Assembly: GCA_020832445.1 (NCBI GenBank)
Contig: JAFIEO010000017.1
Span: forward strand, 1-64,000
Source: Paracoccaceae bacterium
GTDB lineage: Bacteria; Pseudomonadota; Alphaproteobacteria; Rhodobacterales; Rhodobacteraceae
DNA length: 64,000 nt
Direction: 5' to 3'
Made by a program: the position numbers and the translations under genes. This document shows positions 29,652-38,158 of the stretch, piece after piece. Every line of letters begins with the position of its first letter. The first letter of the stretch is position 1. The notes beneath the pieces were generated by a model. That model was given only the letters and a program-made list of their open reading frames with translations. It had not been told where the DNA came from and did not search any database.

Positions 29652-30466
29652 TTCTGACGGTTTTTCACAAGACGCGCTATGAATTCGAAAGCCCCGTTGC
29701 CGGTATTATCCAAAGCCTGCGCCTGATACCCGCCAAATGTGACAGCCAGAAGGTGATTGACTGGAAGGTCGATGTGCCCGATGCCCTGATCGGCGAGGCC
29801 TTCCGCGACGGGGCAGGGGACTACATCCAGACAGTGTCTTTGCGCAAACGGGTGGAGCATATTGAAGTCATAGTTCAAGGCACGGTCGAAACCATCGACA
29901 CAGCCGGCGTTTTGCGCGGCCACCGCGAACGTGTGCCGCCGCGTGCCTATATGCGCAATACTGTGCGCACCGAACCAAACCGCGCGATTGTGGATCTGGT
30001 GCAGAATACACTTCGCGACGCCGGATCGGCCACCGCGCTGGAACGCGCGCATCTGCTGTCCGAGGCCGTGTCGGATGCATTGCCCTACCGCCCCGGGGCC
30101 ACCCACGCCCATACCACCGCCGCCGAGGCGATGAATGAAGGCGCGGGCGTGTGTCAGGACCATACGCAGGTGTTGATTTCCTGCGCCCATCTGGCCGATC
30201 TGCCCGCGCGCTATGTCAGCGGCTATCTGAATGCCACTGAGGATGGCAGCGCCCATGAAGCCAGCCACGCCTGGGCAGAAATCTACATAGACCGGCTGGG
30301 GTGGGTCGGGTTCGATGCGTCGAATAAGTGCTGTCCCAATGATCAGTATATCCGGCTTGGGTCTGGGCTGGACGCGCAGGATGCAGCCCCCCTTCGCGGG
30401 CTGGTGCTTGGCGGCGCTGCCGAGGCGCTGGATGTCACCGTGCTTGTCGAGGCGCAGCAACAATGA
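29648..30466 (+). CDS. transglutaminase-like cysteine peptidase domain protein
   Basis: A 272-residue protein with an N-terminal beta domain (TVFHKTRYEFESPVAGIIQSLRLIP) and a transglutaminase core. The catalytic triad is visible: Cys in GAGVCQDHTQVLI, His in EASHAWAEIYI and Asp in WVGFDASN. It has no signal peptide, so it acts in the cytoplasm with its neighbours. Such proteins can hydrolyse or transfer amide bonds. It overlaps the alpha-E gene by 4 bases and precedes the Anbu gene by 65. Confidence 0.93.
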   Translation: MILTVFHKTRYEFESPVAGIIQSLRLIPAKCDSQKVIDWKVDVPDALIGEAFRDGAGDYIQTVSLRKRVEHIEVIVQGTVETIDTAGVLRGHRERVPPRAYMRNTVRTEPNRAIVDLVQNTLRDAGSATALERAHLLSEAVSDALPYRPGATHAHTTAAEAMNEGAGVCQDHTQVLISCAHLADLPARYVSGYLNATEDGSAHEASHAWAEIYIDRLGWVGFDASNKCCPNDQYIRLGSGLDAQDAAPLRGLVLGGAAEALDVTVLVEAQQQ

Positions 30467-30531
30467 CGCTTGCAGCGTCATGGCCGCAGGGATAACACTT
30501 GCAGGCTGACATACTGGCAAGGAAAGGCGCG

Positions 30532-31254
30532 ATGACATATTGCGTGGGGATGCTGCTGAAGGAAGGTCTGGTTTTGTTGTCGGACACGCGCACAAACGCG
30601 GGTCTGGACAATATTTCCGTATACCGCAAGATGTTCACGTTTGAGGAGCCGGGTGAACGGGTGATCGTCATGCTGACCGCCGGCAACCTGTCGGTCACAC
30701 AAACGACCCTTGCGCGTTTGAACGAGGCGATTGATGATCCCGAAGCAACGCTGGACACATCTATCATGCAGGCCGACAGCATGCTGGATGTGGCCACGAT
30801 TACCGGCGAAATGCTGTCACGGGTGACCGCAGAAACACAGGCGCGGATGGACCGGATGAATCAGGCCGCCACCGCATCGATGATTGTTGCAGGGCAACGC
30901 AAGGGCGGGCGCATGCGGCTGTTCCTGATCTATCCCGAAGGCAATTTCATCGAAGCCACCGAGGACACGCCCTATTTGCAGATTGGCGAGCATAAATACG
31001 GCAAGCCCATTCTGGACCGTGTGATTACCGCCAACACCCCCTTGGACGAGGCGCGCAAGGCAGTGCTGTTGTCGATGGACTCGACATTGCGCTCGAATCT
31101 CAGTGTGGGGATGCCGCTGGATATGGCGATTATTGAAACCAATGCCCTTCGCGTCAGCGAATACCGCCGGATCGAGGCCAATGACGAAGAATTCGCGGCC
31201 ATGTCTGCGGCGTGGTCACAAGCGCTGCGCGATGCGTTTGCGCAGATTGCGTAA
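30532..31254 (+). CDS. Anbu proteasome-type peptidase
   Basis: A 240-residue Ntn-hydrolase of the Anbu (bacterial proteasome homologue) family. It begins MTYCVGMLLKEGLVLLSDTRTNAG, placing Thr2 as the probable nucleophile once Met is removed and matching the proteasome beta pattern of LLSDTR with a later GNLSVTQ. ATG 30532 is required for that; the track start 11 codons earlier would bury the nucleophile. It closes the ATP-grasp / alpha-E / transglutaminase / Anbu cluster. No unfoldase gene is nearby. Confidence 0.93.
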   Translation: MTYCVGMLLKEGLVLLSDTRTNAGLDNISVYRKMFTFEEPGERVIVMLTAGNLSVTQTTLARLNEAIDDPEATLDTSIMQADSMLDVATITGEMLSRVTAETQARMDRMNQAATASMIVAGQRKGGRMRLFLIYPEGNFIEATEDTPYLQIGEHKYGKPILDRVITANTPLDEARKAVLLSMDSTLRSNLSVGMPLDMAIIETNALRVSEYRRIEANDEEFAAMSAAWSQALRDAFAQIA

Positions 31255-31294
31255 GATCGTGCAACACGGCGAATAATGCTGCTTGGGGTGGGGT

Positions 31295-31524
31295 TGGCCT
31301 GAAGCAGTCATTGGGAATGCCCAAGGCGCGGAGCAAAGGCCGAAGGCCGCCGCGCCATCGGTGGGCCGTCCCGCGGCCTGCCGATTATTCTGATGGTGTC
31401 TCAAGCCTTTGATCTCAGTAGTATGCCGCCTGCATAAAGTGAACTTCACTGGCGTCGGATCGGCAGACCCCGGCCTACCGATGGCGCGGGCTTAATCCAA
31501 GCGGACAACGACAGCTTCAGGCCA
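31295..31524 (-). repeat. intergenic inverted-repeat element, copy C
   Basis: 230 bp, inverted relative to copies A, B and E. Both ends are of the GAAG subtype: TGGCCTGAAGC at 31295-31305 and GCTTCAGGCCA at 31514-31524, a perfect 11 bp terminal inverted repeat. It holds AGTGAACTTCACT and the TATGC/GCATA hairpin, and both outer arms. It lies between the convergent Anbu and ArsR genes, 40 bases from one stop and 23 from the other. Confidence 0.88.
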
Positions 31525-31547
31525 TTGGTCCACCAGCTTTGTGGCAC

Positions 31548-31898
31548 CTATGCATCCGGCAGCGGGGTTTGCAGTTCCTGTTCCAGAAACCGCTCGAACG
31601 CATCCAGATTGACGGCTTCGAACTGGCCGAAGGCCTGCATCCAGATGCTGGCGGCGCGCAGGGCGTCGGGTTCCAGCTGGCACCATTTGACCCGCCCGCG
31701 CTTTTCCTGACTTATCAGCCCCGCTGCGGCCAATATGCCCAGATGCTTGGAAATCGCGGCCAGCGACATGTCGAAGGGGTGGGCCACATCGGTTACGGCC
31801 ATGTCGTCTTCCAGCAGCATTGCCAGTATGGCCCGCCGTGTCGGATCGGCCAAAGCCATGAAAACCTGATCCAGTGAGGGGGCGGGGGTATGGGTCAT
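31548..31898 (-). CDS. ArsR/SmtB family transcriptional regulator
   Basis: A 116-residue winged-helix repressor. MALADPTRRAILAMLLEDDMAVTDVA and MSLAAISKHLGILAAAGLISQEKRGR cover the ArsR helix-turn-helix and wing. It lacks the CxC metal site of ArsR, and resembles the subgroup usually paired with a SRPBCC (AHSA1) protein; that partner is absent, with repeat copy C in its place. An inverted repeat 32 bases upstream is a likely operator. The start at 31898 (MTHTPAPS) is chosen over 31925. Confidence 0.87.
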   Translation of the reverse strand: MTHTPAPSLDQVFMALADPTRRAILAMLLEDDMAVTDVAHPFDMSLAAISKHLGILAAAGLISQEKRGRVKWCQLEPDALRAASIWMQAFGQFEAVNLDAFERFLEQELQTPLPDA

Positions 31899-31929
31899 GC
31901 CATCCTTGTTGCGCGCTAACGCCAAAAGG

Positions 31930-31945
31930 TCAACTGAATGGTTGA
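31930..31945. promoter_or_regulatory. candidate ArsR-type operator
   Basis: TCAAC-N6-GTTGA lies directly upstream of the ArsR-type gene, with a size and place that suit autoregulation. Confidence 0.4.
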
Positions 31946-32055
31946 ATATGGGGTTTGCTACAAATTCCGTCTTCGATGATCGCGCGCGTAGCAGGTCAAT
32001 ATTTTTATATAATTATATCAGTGCTTTGGGTTTCGGTCTGGGGTGTTTTACATGC

Positions 32056-32084
32056 TTGACTCTGGGCGCGTGGCTGCCTAGTTT
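32056..32084 (+). promoter_or_regulatory. predicted promoter of the F0 ATP synthase operon
   Basis: TTGACT, a 17-base spacer and TAGTTT end 31 bases before atpI, after a very AT-rich stretch at 32001-32030. Confidence 0.6.
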
Positions 32085-32114
32085 CCGCGCAACTTGCAGC
32101 CGGAGGTGGCAGGC

Positions 32115-32468
32115 ATGGCACAGCGTGACGAATTGGAGCGGCTGAAAGCCCTTGAAGATCGGATCGCCAAGGCCAAGGCCGCGATAAATCCGCCAAGGGC
32201 AGGGCAGGACCATCATTCAATGGCCCAGGTGGGCTGGCGGATGGTGATCGAACTGGTGTCAGGGCTTGGCATCGGGGCGGGCATTGGCTACGGGCTGGAT
32301 GTTCTTTTGGACACACAACCGTTCTTGCTGGTGTTGTTTACATTATTGGGCTTTGCGGCCGGGGTGAAAACCATGATGCGTTCGGCCCGCGTGTTGCAGG
32401 AACAAGCTGAAGATGCTGCCCTGCGTGATACGGGTGCGAAAAAAGGGGACAAGACCAGTGGCGGATGA
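32115..32468 (+). CDS. atpI: ATP synthase F0 subunit I
   Basis: A small membrane protein (117 residues) thought to help assemble the c-ring and to move Mg2+. It has a charged N-terminal helix, then two transmembrane helices ([22 protein letters not shown] and [18 protein letters not shown]). GGAGGTGGC precedes ATG 32115; the track start 7 codons earlier covers that site. It is the first gene of the F0 operon and overlaps atpB by 11 bases. Confidence 0.93.
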   Translation: MAQRDELERLKALEDRIAKAKAAINPPRAGQDHHSMAQVGWRMVIELVSGLGIGAGIGYGLDVLLDTQPFLLVLFTLLGFAAGVKTMMRSARVLQEQAEDAALRDTGAKKGDKTSGG

Positions 32469-33201
32469 AAGTGGTGGCCTCTCGATCAGGCCAATGGACC
32501 AATTCGAGGTTAAGGCGCTGTTTGGTGGTGATATCGCATGGTACACACCAACCAATGTCACACTGTGGATGGCATTGACCGTTCTTGCAGCGACAGCCCT
32601 GATGGTTCTGGGTGCGCGCAGGCGTGCGATCATTCCGTCGCGCGGACAATCGGCGGCAGAAATGGCTTACGGCTTCATCTACAAGATGGTTGAAGATGTC
32701 GCCGGACATGATGCCGTGCGTTTCTTTCCGCATGTATTCACGCTGTTCATGTTCGTGTTGTTTGCAAACCTGCTGGGGCTGATCCCGTTTGCCTTCACCA
32801 CCACATCGCATATTGCGGTGACGGCTGTTCTGGCGCTGACAGTGTTTCTGTCGGTGACGGCACTGGGGTTCATCCTGAACGGCACCAAGTTTCTGGGCCT
32901 GTTCTGGGTCAGTTCCGCACCGTTGGCGCTGCGCCCCATTCTGGCGCTGATCGAGTTGATCTCGTATTTCGCACGCCCCATCAGCCATTCCATTCGTCTG
33001 GCCGGTGCGATGATGGCGGGCCATGCCGTGGCCAAGGTTTTCGCGGGCTTTGCCAGCGCATTGGGGGCGATCTTCTTCGTGCCGGTGCTGGCTGTAACCG
33101 CGCTTTACGCGCTGGAACTGCTTGTCGCAGTCATCCAGGCCTATGTTTTCACCATTCTGACCTGCGTTTACTTGCGTGACGCATTGCACCCGTCGCACTG
33201 A
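32458..33201 (+). CDS. atpB: ATP synthase F0 subunit a
   Basis: Forms the proton half-channels beside the c-ring. The 247-residue membrane protein starts with GTG 32458 ([16 protein letters not shown]), matching the N-terminus of Rhodobacteraceae AtpB; the track start at 32413 lies inside atpI. The essential Arg is in [18 protein letters not shown] near residue 180, and the last helix [20 protein letters not shown] is typical. Confidence 0.95.
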   Translation: MADESGGLSIRPMDQFEVKALFGGDIAWYTPTNVTLWMALTVLAATALMVLGARRRAIIPSRGQSAAEMAYGFIYKMVEDVAGHDAVRFFPHVFTLFMFVLFANLLGLIPFAFTTTSHIAVTAVLALTVFLSVTALGFILNGTKFLGLFWVSSAPLALRPILALIELISYFARPISHSIRLAGAMMAGHAVAKVFAGFASALGAIFFVPVLAVTALYALELLVAVIQAYVFTILTCVYLRDALHPSH

Positions 33202-33261
33202 TACGCGGGCCAAAGGGTCGAATACCAATCCAGCCAATTCCAAAACTCAAGGAGATACGAC

Positions 33262-33498
33262 ATGGAAGGCGATATCGCAGAAATGGGCAAGTACATCGGT
33301 GTTGGTCTGACCGCCATCGGTATGGGCGGCGCCGCGATCGGTGTGGGCAACATTGCAGGCAACTTCCTGTCGGGCGCGCTGCGCAACCCGTCGGCGGCTG
33401 CTGGCCAGACCGCCATGCTGTTCATCGGCATCGCGTTTGCAGAAGCGCTGGGGATCTTCTCGTTCCTCGTTGCTCTGCTGCTGATGTTCGCTGTCTGA
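33262..33498 (+). CDS. atpE: ATP synthase F0 subunit c
   Basis: Proton-carrying ring subunit, 78 residues in two helices. The ion-binding carboxylate is Glu61 in [11 protein letters not shown], and the polar loop reads ARG41-Asn-Pro in place of the common RQP. Several GxGxG-like glycines line the first helix. AAGGAG sits 9 bases before the ATG. As in other species it lies third, after atpB. Confidence 0.97.
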   Translation: MEGDIAEMGKYIGVGLTAIGMGGAAIGVGNIAGNFLSGALRNPSAAAGQTAMLFIGIAFAEALGIFSFLVALLLMFAV

Positions 33499-33571
33499 TC
33501 TGACCCCGACAATGTATCCTCCGGGGGGGCCATGTGGCCCCTTCGGTCAATTCAGGGCTTAGGGGGACGAC

Positions 33572-34093
33572 ATGGCAGATGATGCCACTTCGGGGCCGGG
33601 AATGCCCCAACTGGATCTGACCACCTTCTCGAACCAGATTTTCTGGCTCGTGGTGACTATGGTGGTTCTGTATTTTATCATGTCGCGCGTGGCCCTGCCG
33701 CGTATCGCCGCCGTTCTGGCGGACCGTCGCGGCACGATCACCAGTGACATTGCCGCCGCAGAAGATTTCAAGCTGAAGGCCCAGGAGGCCGAGGCCGCGT
33801 ATAATCAGGCACTTGCCGATGCGCGCACGGAAGCAAACCGTATTGTCGAGGCTGCCAAAGCAGAAATGCAGGCCGAACTTGATGTGCAGCTTACGAAAGC
33901 AAACGCGGAAATCGCCGCACGTTCGGCTGAATCCGAGCGTCACATTGCGGAAATCCGGGACAATGCCTTGGCCATGGTGACGGATGTATCCAACGACGTG
34001 ACCAAGGAAATTCTGACGGCATTCGACGTGAAGGCGGACGCGCGCAGCGTAACTGCTGCTGTTTCCGCGCGTTTGAAAGGGGGGGCTGCATGA
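33572..34093 (+). CDS. atpX: ATP synthase F0 subunit b'
   Basis: Half of the b/b' peripheral stalk. The 173-residue protein has a short N-terminal region, one transmembrane helix (FSNQIFWLVVTMVVLYFIMSRV, residues 19-40) and a long alpha-helical, Ala/Glu-rich coiled coil. LPRIAAVLADRRGTI is typical of b'. Also named atpG in some genomes. It overlaps atpF by 4 bases (ATGA). Confidence 0.94.
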   Translation: MADDATSGPGMPQLDLTTFSNQIFWLVVTMVVLYFIMSRVALPRIAAVLADRRGTITSDIAAAEDFKLKAQEAEAAYNQALADARTEANRIVEAAKAEMQAELDVQLTKANAEIAARSAESERHIAEIRDNALAMVTDVSNDVTKEILTAFDVKADARSVTAAVSARLKGGAA

Positions 34094-34653
34094 TGCTGCG
34101 TCTTGCAATAGCCGCCACCGTTCTGGCAAGCCCCGCATTCGCGGCAGGCGAAGGGTATCCGTTCTTTTCGTTGTATAACACCGATCTGATCGTGTTGATG
34201 GCGTTCATCATCTTCGTGGGCATACTGATCTATTTCAAGGTGCCTGCAAAGATTACGGACATGCTGGACCAGCGTTCAGAAACCATCAGATCAGAGTTGG
34301 AGGACGCCCGCCGCCTGCGTGAAGAAGCGCTGGAGCTGCATGCGTCATTCGAAAAGAAGCGCACCGAGGTTAAGGAACAGGCGGCGCGGATCGTCGAGAA
34401 GGCCAAGGCAGATGCACAGATTGCTGCGGACACCGCCAAAGCCGAAATCGCTGCATCCATTACGCGCCGACTGAAAGCTGCCGAAGATCAGATTGCATCT
34501 GCGGAAGCTGCTGCCATTCGTGATGTGCGAGACCGTGCAACTGCCGTGTCTATTGCGGCTGCGGGTGACCTGATTGCAAAGAAGATGGATGCGGCGCGCA
34601 GCGATGCGTTGATCCAGAACGCAATTCAGTCTGTCAACGAACGGCTGCACTGA
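34090..34653 (+). CDS. atpF: ATP synthase F0 subunit b
   Basis: The second stalk subunit, 187 residues. An N-terminal leader-like segment (MLRLAIAATVLASPAFAAGEGYPF) comes before the membrane helix DLIVLMAFIIFVGILIYFKV and the coiled coil (KITDMLDQRSETIRSELEDARRLREEA). The F1 genes are elsewhere, as usual in Rhodobacteraceae. A strong terminator follows. Confidence 0.95.
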   Translation: MMLRLAIAATVLASPAFAAGEGYPFFSLYNTDLIVLMAFIIFVGILIYFKVPAKITDMLDQRSETIRSELEDARRLREEALELHASFEKKRTEVKEQAARIVEKAKADAQIAADTAKAEIAASITRRLKAAEDQIASAEAAAIRDVRDRATAVSIAAAGDLIAKKMDAARSDALIQNAIQSVNERLH

Positions 34654-34680
34654 AGCGTGTTGCGAAAAAGCCCTTAAAGA

Positions 34681-34708
34681 ACCCGGCCATGTTGCCGGGT
34701 TTTTTTTT
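34681..34708 (+). terminator. intrinsic terminator of the F0 operon
   Basis: ACCCGG, an 8-base loop, CCGGGT and an eight-base T run start 28 bases after the atpF stop. Confidence 0.9.
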
Positions 34709-34759
34709 ATGCGGTGACACAGGCGGTGGGCCCGGGCCAGAGGGGTGGGGCGCATTCGG

Positions 34760-35527
34760 TTATCGTGCTTGCGCCTGTTCAAACCGCAATCTGGCGATTT
34801 CCTCGTTTTTCTGGCTGCGTTTCATATCACTCAGAACTTGTTCGATGAAATCCAGATGGCTTTCGGCTGCATGTCTGGCGCGGGGGGCATCGCGGGCCTG
34901 TAGGGCGTCATTGATGGCCTTGTGCTGGGCCAGCAAGTCGTTGCGGATTGCCGGTTTGCGAAAGATGACCTGCCGGTTATAGAACACGCCTTCATGCAGC
35001 AGGTTGAACATGGCGCGCATCATGTGCAGCATGATGATGTTATGCGACGCCTCGACAATGGACAGGTGAAATTCGGCGTCAAGCTGCGCTTCTTCTGTCG
35101 GGTTGCGTTTCTGATGTGCAGCTTCCATCCTCTTGAACACCGTATCCACGATTTGCAGGTCGGTATCCGACCCATGGCGCGCGGCGCGTTCGGCAGACAT
35201 CCCCTCCAGATCGCGGCGAAAGCTGATATAGTCGAACAGCGCTTCGTCATGCCCTGCAAAAAGCTGCACCAATGTGTCGGAAAATGCGGAATCCAGCAAT
35301 TCCTCGACATAGACACCGGCGCCTGCACGTGTGGTCAGCAGCCCGCGATCTTGCAAGGTGGCAAGCGCTTCGCGCAGGGACGGGCGCGACACACCAAGTT
35401 TGTCGGCCAGTTCGCGTTCGGATGGCAGGCGTTCACCCGGCCGCAGAATGCCGCGCAACAGCAGCAATTCGATCTGCCGCTCGACGCTGTGCGACAGCTT
35501 TTCGGGTTGAATGCGTTGAAAGGGCAT
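34760..35527 (-). CDS. FadR/GntR family transcriptional regulator
   Basis: A 255-residue repressor with a winged helix (GERLPSERELADKLGVSRPSLREALATLQDRGLL, residues 30-63) and a C-terminal FCD helical domain. Asp and His in DAEFHLSIVEASHN and His in HKAI and ESHLDFI fit its metal/ligand site. This subgroup (PdhR/GlcC/LldR) senses organic acids. No catabolic operon is next to it. ATG 35527 follows GGAGGCGC; the track extension of 31 residues upstream is rejected. Confidence 0.9.
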   Translation of the reverse strand: MPFQRIQPEKLSHSVERQIELLLLRGILRPGERLPSERELADKLGVSRPSLREALATLQDRGLLTTRAGAGVYVEELLDSAFSDTLVQLFAGHDEALFDYISFRRDLEGMSAERAARHGSDTDLQIVDTVFKRMEAAHQKRNPTEEAQLDAEFHLSIVEASHNIIMLHMMRAMFNLLHEGVFYNRQVIFRKPAIRNDLLAQHKAINDALQARDAPRARHAAESHLDFIEQVLSDMKRSQKNEEIARLRFEQAQAR

Positions 35528-35622
35528 TGCGCCTCCTGCCGCGAATGGCCGGTTTTGTTCGGGCGTGTCCCGCCAGCGTGAAGTTGGACAATGAATAGGA
35601 CCGTCAGAATGTGGGCGCAATA

Positions 35623-35650
35623 AAAAAGGGCCAGTCCGGCTGGCCCTTTC
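35623..35650 (-). terminator. terminator of the OmpA-type lipoprotein gene
   Basis: On the minus strand AAGGGCCAG, a short loop, CTGGCCCTT and a T run lie 18 bases after the stop. Confidence 0.85.
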
Positions 35651-35667
35651 AGGATGTGATGGTCTGC

Positions 35668-36315
35668 TTATGCCGGTTGGTGCGGGCGGATAAAGATTTC
35701 GACGCGCCGGTTTTGCTGGCGTCCGGCAGCGGTGGAATTGTCCGCAACAGGCTGTGTCAGGCCGCGACCCATGGTCTGGATACGGTTGGAGCCAACGCCC
35801 GCGCTGCGCAGAACTTGTGCCACGGATGCGGCACGGCGTTCGGACAGCCCCTGATTATAGGATGCGGCACCGACGTTATCGGTATGGCCTACGACAACCA
35901 CATCGCTGCGCGGATGGCTGACCAGGTTCTGTGCGATGATGCGCAGATCCTGTTGCAGGTCCGGGCGCAAGGTTGCGCTGTCGGTGGCAAACAACAGATC
36001 CTGCGGCAGGGTCAGGATCAGTTCCTGTCCGGTGTTGCGGATGTCGACATTGTTGCCAAGTTGGCGGCGCAGTTCAGCGGCCTGCCGGTCAAGTTGCTGG
36101 CCGACCAATGCGCCGGCGGTGCCGCCGATCAGCGCACCCGCAGCCGCACGTCGCCCGCCACCATCGCCGGTTGCGGCCCCGATGACACCGCCCACGGCAG
36201 CGCCGGTCAGCGCACCGGTCATGGTGCGGTTTTGCGGGTTGTTGGGATCAGGGGCGCAGGCAGCCAGTGCGAAGGCGGCTATGGCCAAGGGTAATGCAGA
36301 TGCAGACAGTCTCAT
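35668..36315 (-). CDS. OmpA family lipoprotein
   Basis: A 215-residue outer-membrane lipoprotein. The signal peptide ends in lipobox LAAC (Cys20). Two Gly/Ala-rich stretches follow (GALTGAAVGGVIGAATG and GALIGGTAGALVGQQL), like the glycine-zipper segment of YiaD-type proteins. The C-terminal OmpA domain (residues 100-210) has VVVVGHTDNVGAASYNQGLSERRAASV, which binds peptidoglycan. It anchors the outer membrane to the cell wall. It is monocistronic with its own terminator. Confidence 0.93.
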   Translation of the reverse strand: MRLSASALPLAIAAFALAACAPDPNNPQNRTMTGALTGAAVGGVIGAATGDGGGRRAAAGALIGGTAGALVGQQLDRQAAELRRQLGNNVDIRNTGQELILTLPQDLLFATDSATLRPDLQQDLRIIAQNLVSHPRSDVVVVGHTDNVGAASYNQGLSERRAASVAQVLRSAGVGSNRIQTMGRGLTQPVADNSTAAGRQQNRRVEIFIRPHQPA

Positions 36316-36359
36316 GATACACCTTTCAGAGATCAGACAATATAAGCCTTATACCTCTG

Positions 36360-37274
36360 TTAACGCATAACGTCAGATTTAGTTCCAAGGCCCACGGAAA
36401 TGTGTTCCTTTGATGCGATGGCGGGCGCTGTTGCATCCAGTTGTGCAGACTCGCGCCCCAGCATTGCACGCTTGCGCGCAAGCCCCCAGTGATAGCCCCC
36501 CAGCGCCCCGTTTCCTTGCAGGCAGCGGTGGCAGGGGATGACAAACCCGATGGGGTTGCGCCCCACCGCACTGCCCACCGCGCGCGCCGCCTTGTCTGAG
36601 CACACACGGCGCGCAATCTCGCCATAGCTGCTGACATGACCGGGCGGGATATGCAGCAGGGCTTCCCAGACCTTTATCTGGAATGGTGTGCCCATCAGGT
36701 GCAGCCGCCCTTCGCCGCGATGCCCGAATGCGGCGGCCACATGCGGGGCAGGGGCGTCGGGGTCATGGATGTATTCGGCCAGCGGCCAGCGCCGCACCAT
36801 GTCGTCAAATGTCTGGTCCCGCCCGTCGGGGCCTGCGAAGGCCAGACCGCAAAGCCCCTTTGGCGTAGCCATGGCCAATGCCTGCCCGAAGGGGCTGTCG
36901 AACCAGCCATAGCGGATGGTCAGCCCTGCCCCCTTGCGGGCATATTCGCCCGGCGACATGGCTTCCCAGCGCACAAACAGGTCATGCAACCGCGCGGACC
37001 CCGACAGGCCCAGTTCCTGCGCTGCATCCAGCGTGGTGAAACGTTCCGCCATCAGCGCGCGGGCATGTCCCAGTGTCAGATATTGCTGATAGCGTTTTGG
37101 CGACACGCCGACCCACTGGCTGAACAGGCGCTGAAAATAGGCCGCACTCATCCCCATGTCGCGCGCCAGATCATCCAGCGTGCGCGCCCGTCCCCCCGGC
37201 GCGTCAATCAGTGCAATCGCGCGTTCCATTACGCGGTAGTGGTAGCTGGGCGATTGTTCGTCGTGATCATCCAT
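36360..37274 (-). CDS. Ada-like regulator with O6-methylguanine-DNA methyltransferase domain
   Basis: A 304-residue protein joining an AraC-type helix-turn-helix (residues 15-110, LARDMGMSAAYFQRLFSQWVGVSPKRYQQYL) to a C-terminal methyltransferase. The acceptor Cys is in FVIPCHRCLQ and the asparagine hinge in GRNPIG. It removes alkyl groups from O6-guanine and may regulate itself. The N-terminal Ada zinc domain that repairs phosphotriesters is missing, so the usual methyl switch is absent. It starts at MDDHDEQ (37274); the track adds six residues. Confidence 0.92.
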   Translation of the reverse strand: MDDHDEQSPSYHYRVMERAIALIDAPGGRARTLDDLARDMGMSAAYFQRLFSQWVGVSPKRYQQYLTLGHARALMAERFTTLDAAQELGLSGSARLHDLFVRWEAMSPGEYARKGAGLTIRYGWFDSPFGQALAMATPKGLCGLAFAGPDGRDQTFDDMVRRWPLAEYIHDPDAPAPHVAAAFGHRGEGRLHLMGTPFQIKVWEALLHIPPGHVSSYGEIARRVCSDKAARAVGSAVGRNPIGFVIPCHRCLQGNGALGGYHWGLARKRAMLGRESAQLDATAPAIASKEHISVGLGTKSDVMR

Positions 37275-37348
37275 TCTGCGCCCTTTCGGCATTGGTCGGA
37301 CACAGCCTATTGCGCAGGCGGTGCCGTTTCGACCCGAAAGCTGCGCAT

Positions 37349-38158
37349 TCAGCGATAGACGTTATCTTCACCGGGGAAGCTGCGGGATTTGACTTCTTCT
37401 GCGTAGTCGGACACGGCCTGTTCGATGGCAGGGCCAAGATCGCCGTATTTCTTGACGAATTTGGGCACCCACGGGTTCAGGCCAAGCATGTCTTCCAGCA
37501 CCAGTATCTGCCCGTCACATTGCGCCGATGCGCCAATGCCGATTGTGGGGATGTTCACGGCGGCGGTAATCTTGCGGGCCAGCGGTTCAACCACCCCTTC
37601 GACCACCGTGGCGAATGCGCCTGCCTCGGCCACCGCGACCGCGTCATTGATATGGGCGGCCCATGTGTCCTCATCGCGGCCCTGGGTTTTGAACCCGCCC
37701 ATGACATGGCTGGATTGGGGCGTCAGGCCGATATGCGCCATCACAGGAATGCCACGTTCGCTTAGGAAATGGATGGTTTCCGCCATGCGCGCGCCCCCTT
37801 CCAGTTTGACCGCACCGCAGCCGGTTTCCTTCATGATCCGGGCGGCATTGCGAAAGGCCATGTTGGGGCTTTCTTCATAGGTGCCAAAGGGCATGTCCAC
37901 CACGATCAGCGCGCGTTTGGTGCCGCGCACCACCGCGCGTCCATGCATGATCATCAGATCCAGCGGCACGCCAATGGTGCTGTCCATGCCGTGCATCACC
38001 ATGCCAAGGCTGTCACCCACCAGAATGAAATCGGCGTATTTGTCGACAATCGCGGCGGTATGCGCATGATAGGATGTCAGCGACACAATCGGATCGCCGC
38101 CCTTTCTTGCGCGAAGTTGTGGCACGGTTATGCGGCGGACAGGTGCGGTGATGCTCAT
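37349..38158 (-). CDS. panB: 3-methyl-2-oxobutanoate hydroxymethyltransferase
   Basis: Makes ketopantoate from alpha-ketoisovalerate and methylene-THF on the way to CoA. The 269-residue TIM barrel has [15 protein letters not shown] near residue 27, [16 protein letters not shown] near 47 and [10 protein letters not shown] near 112, plus [23 protein letters not shown] near 200. In most PanB proteins the first motif reads TAYD; here it is TSYH. Its ATG overlaps the panC stop by 4 bases. Confidence 0.96.
   Translation of the reverse strand: MSITAPVRRITVPQLRARKGGDPIVSLTSYHAHTAAIVDKYADFILVGDSLGMVMHGMDSTIGVPLDLMIMHGRAVVRGTKRALIVVDMPFGTYEESPNMAFRNAARIMKETGCGAVKLEGGARMAETIHFLSERGIPVMAHIGLTPQSSHVMGGFKTQGRDEDTWAAHINDAVAVAEAGAFATVVEGVVEPLARKITAAVNIPTIGIGASAQCDGQILVLEDMLGLNPWVPKFVKKYGDLGPAIEQAVSDYAEEVKSRSFPGEDNVYR

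Noticed and set aside
29471-30595. 374-residue minus-strand ORF opposite the transglutaminase gene
   Set aside because: Antisense shadow of an intact four-gene cluster.
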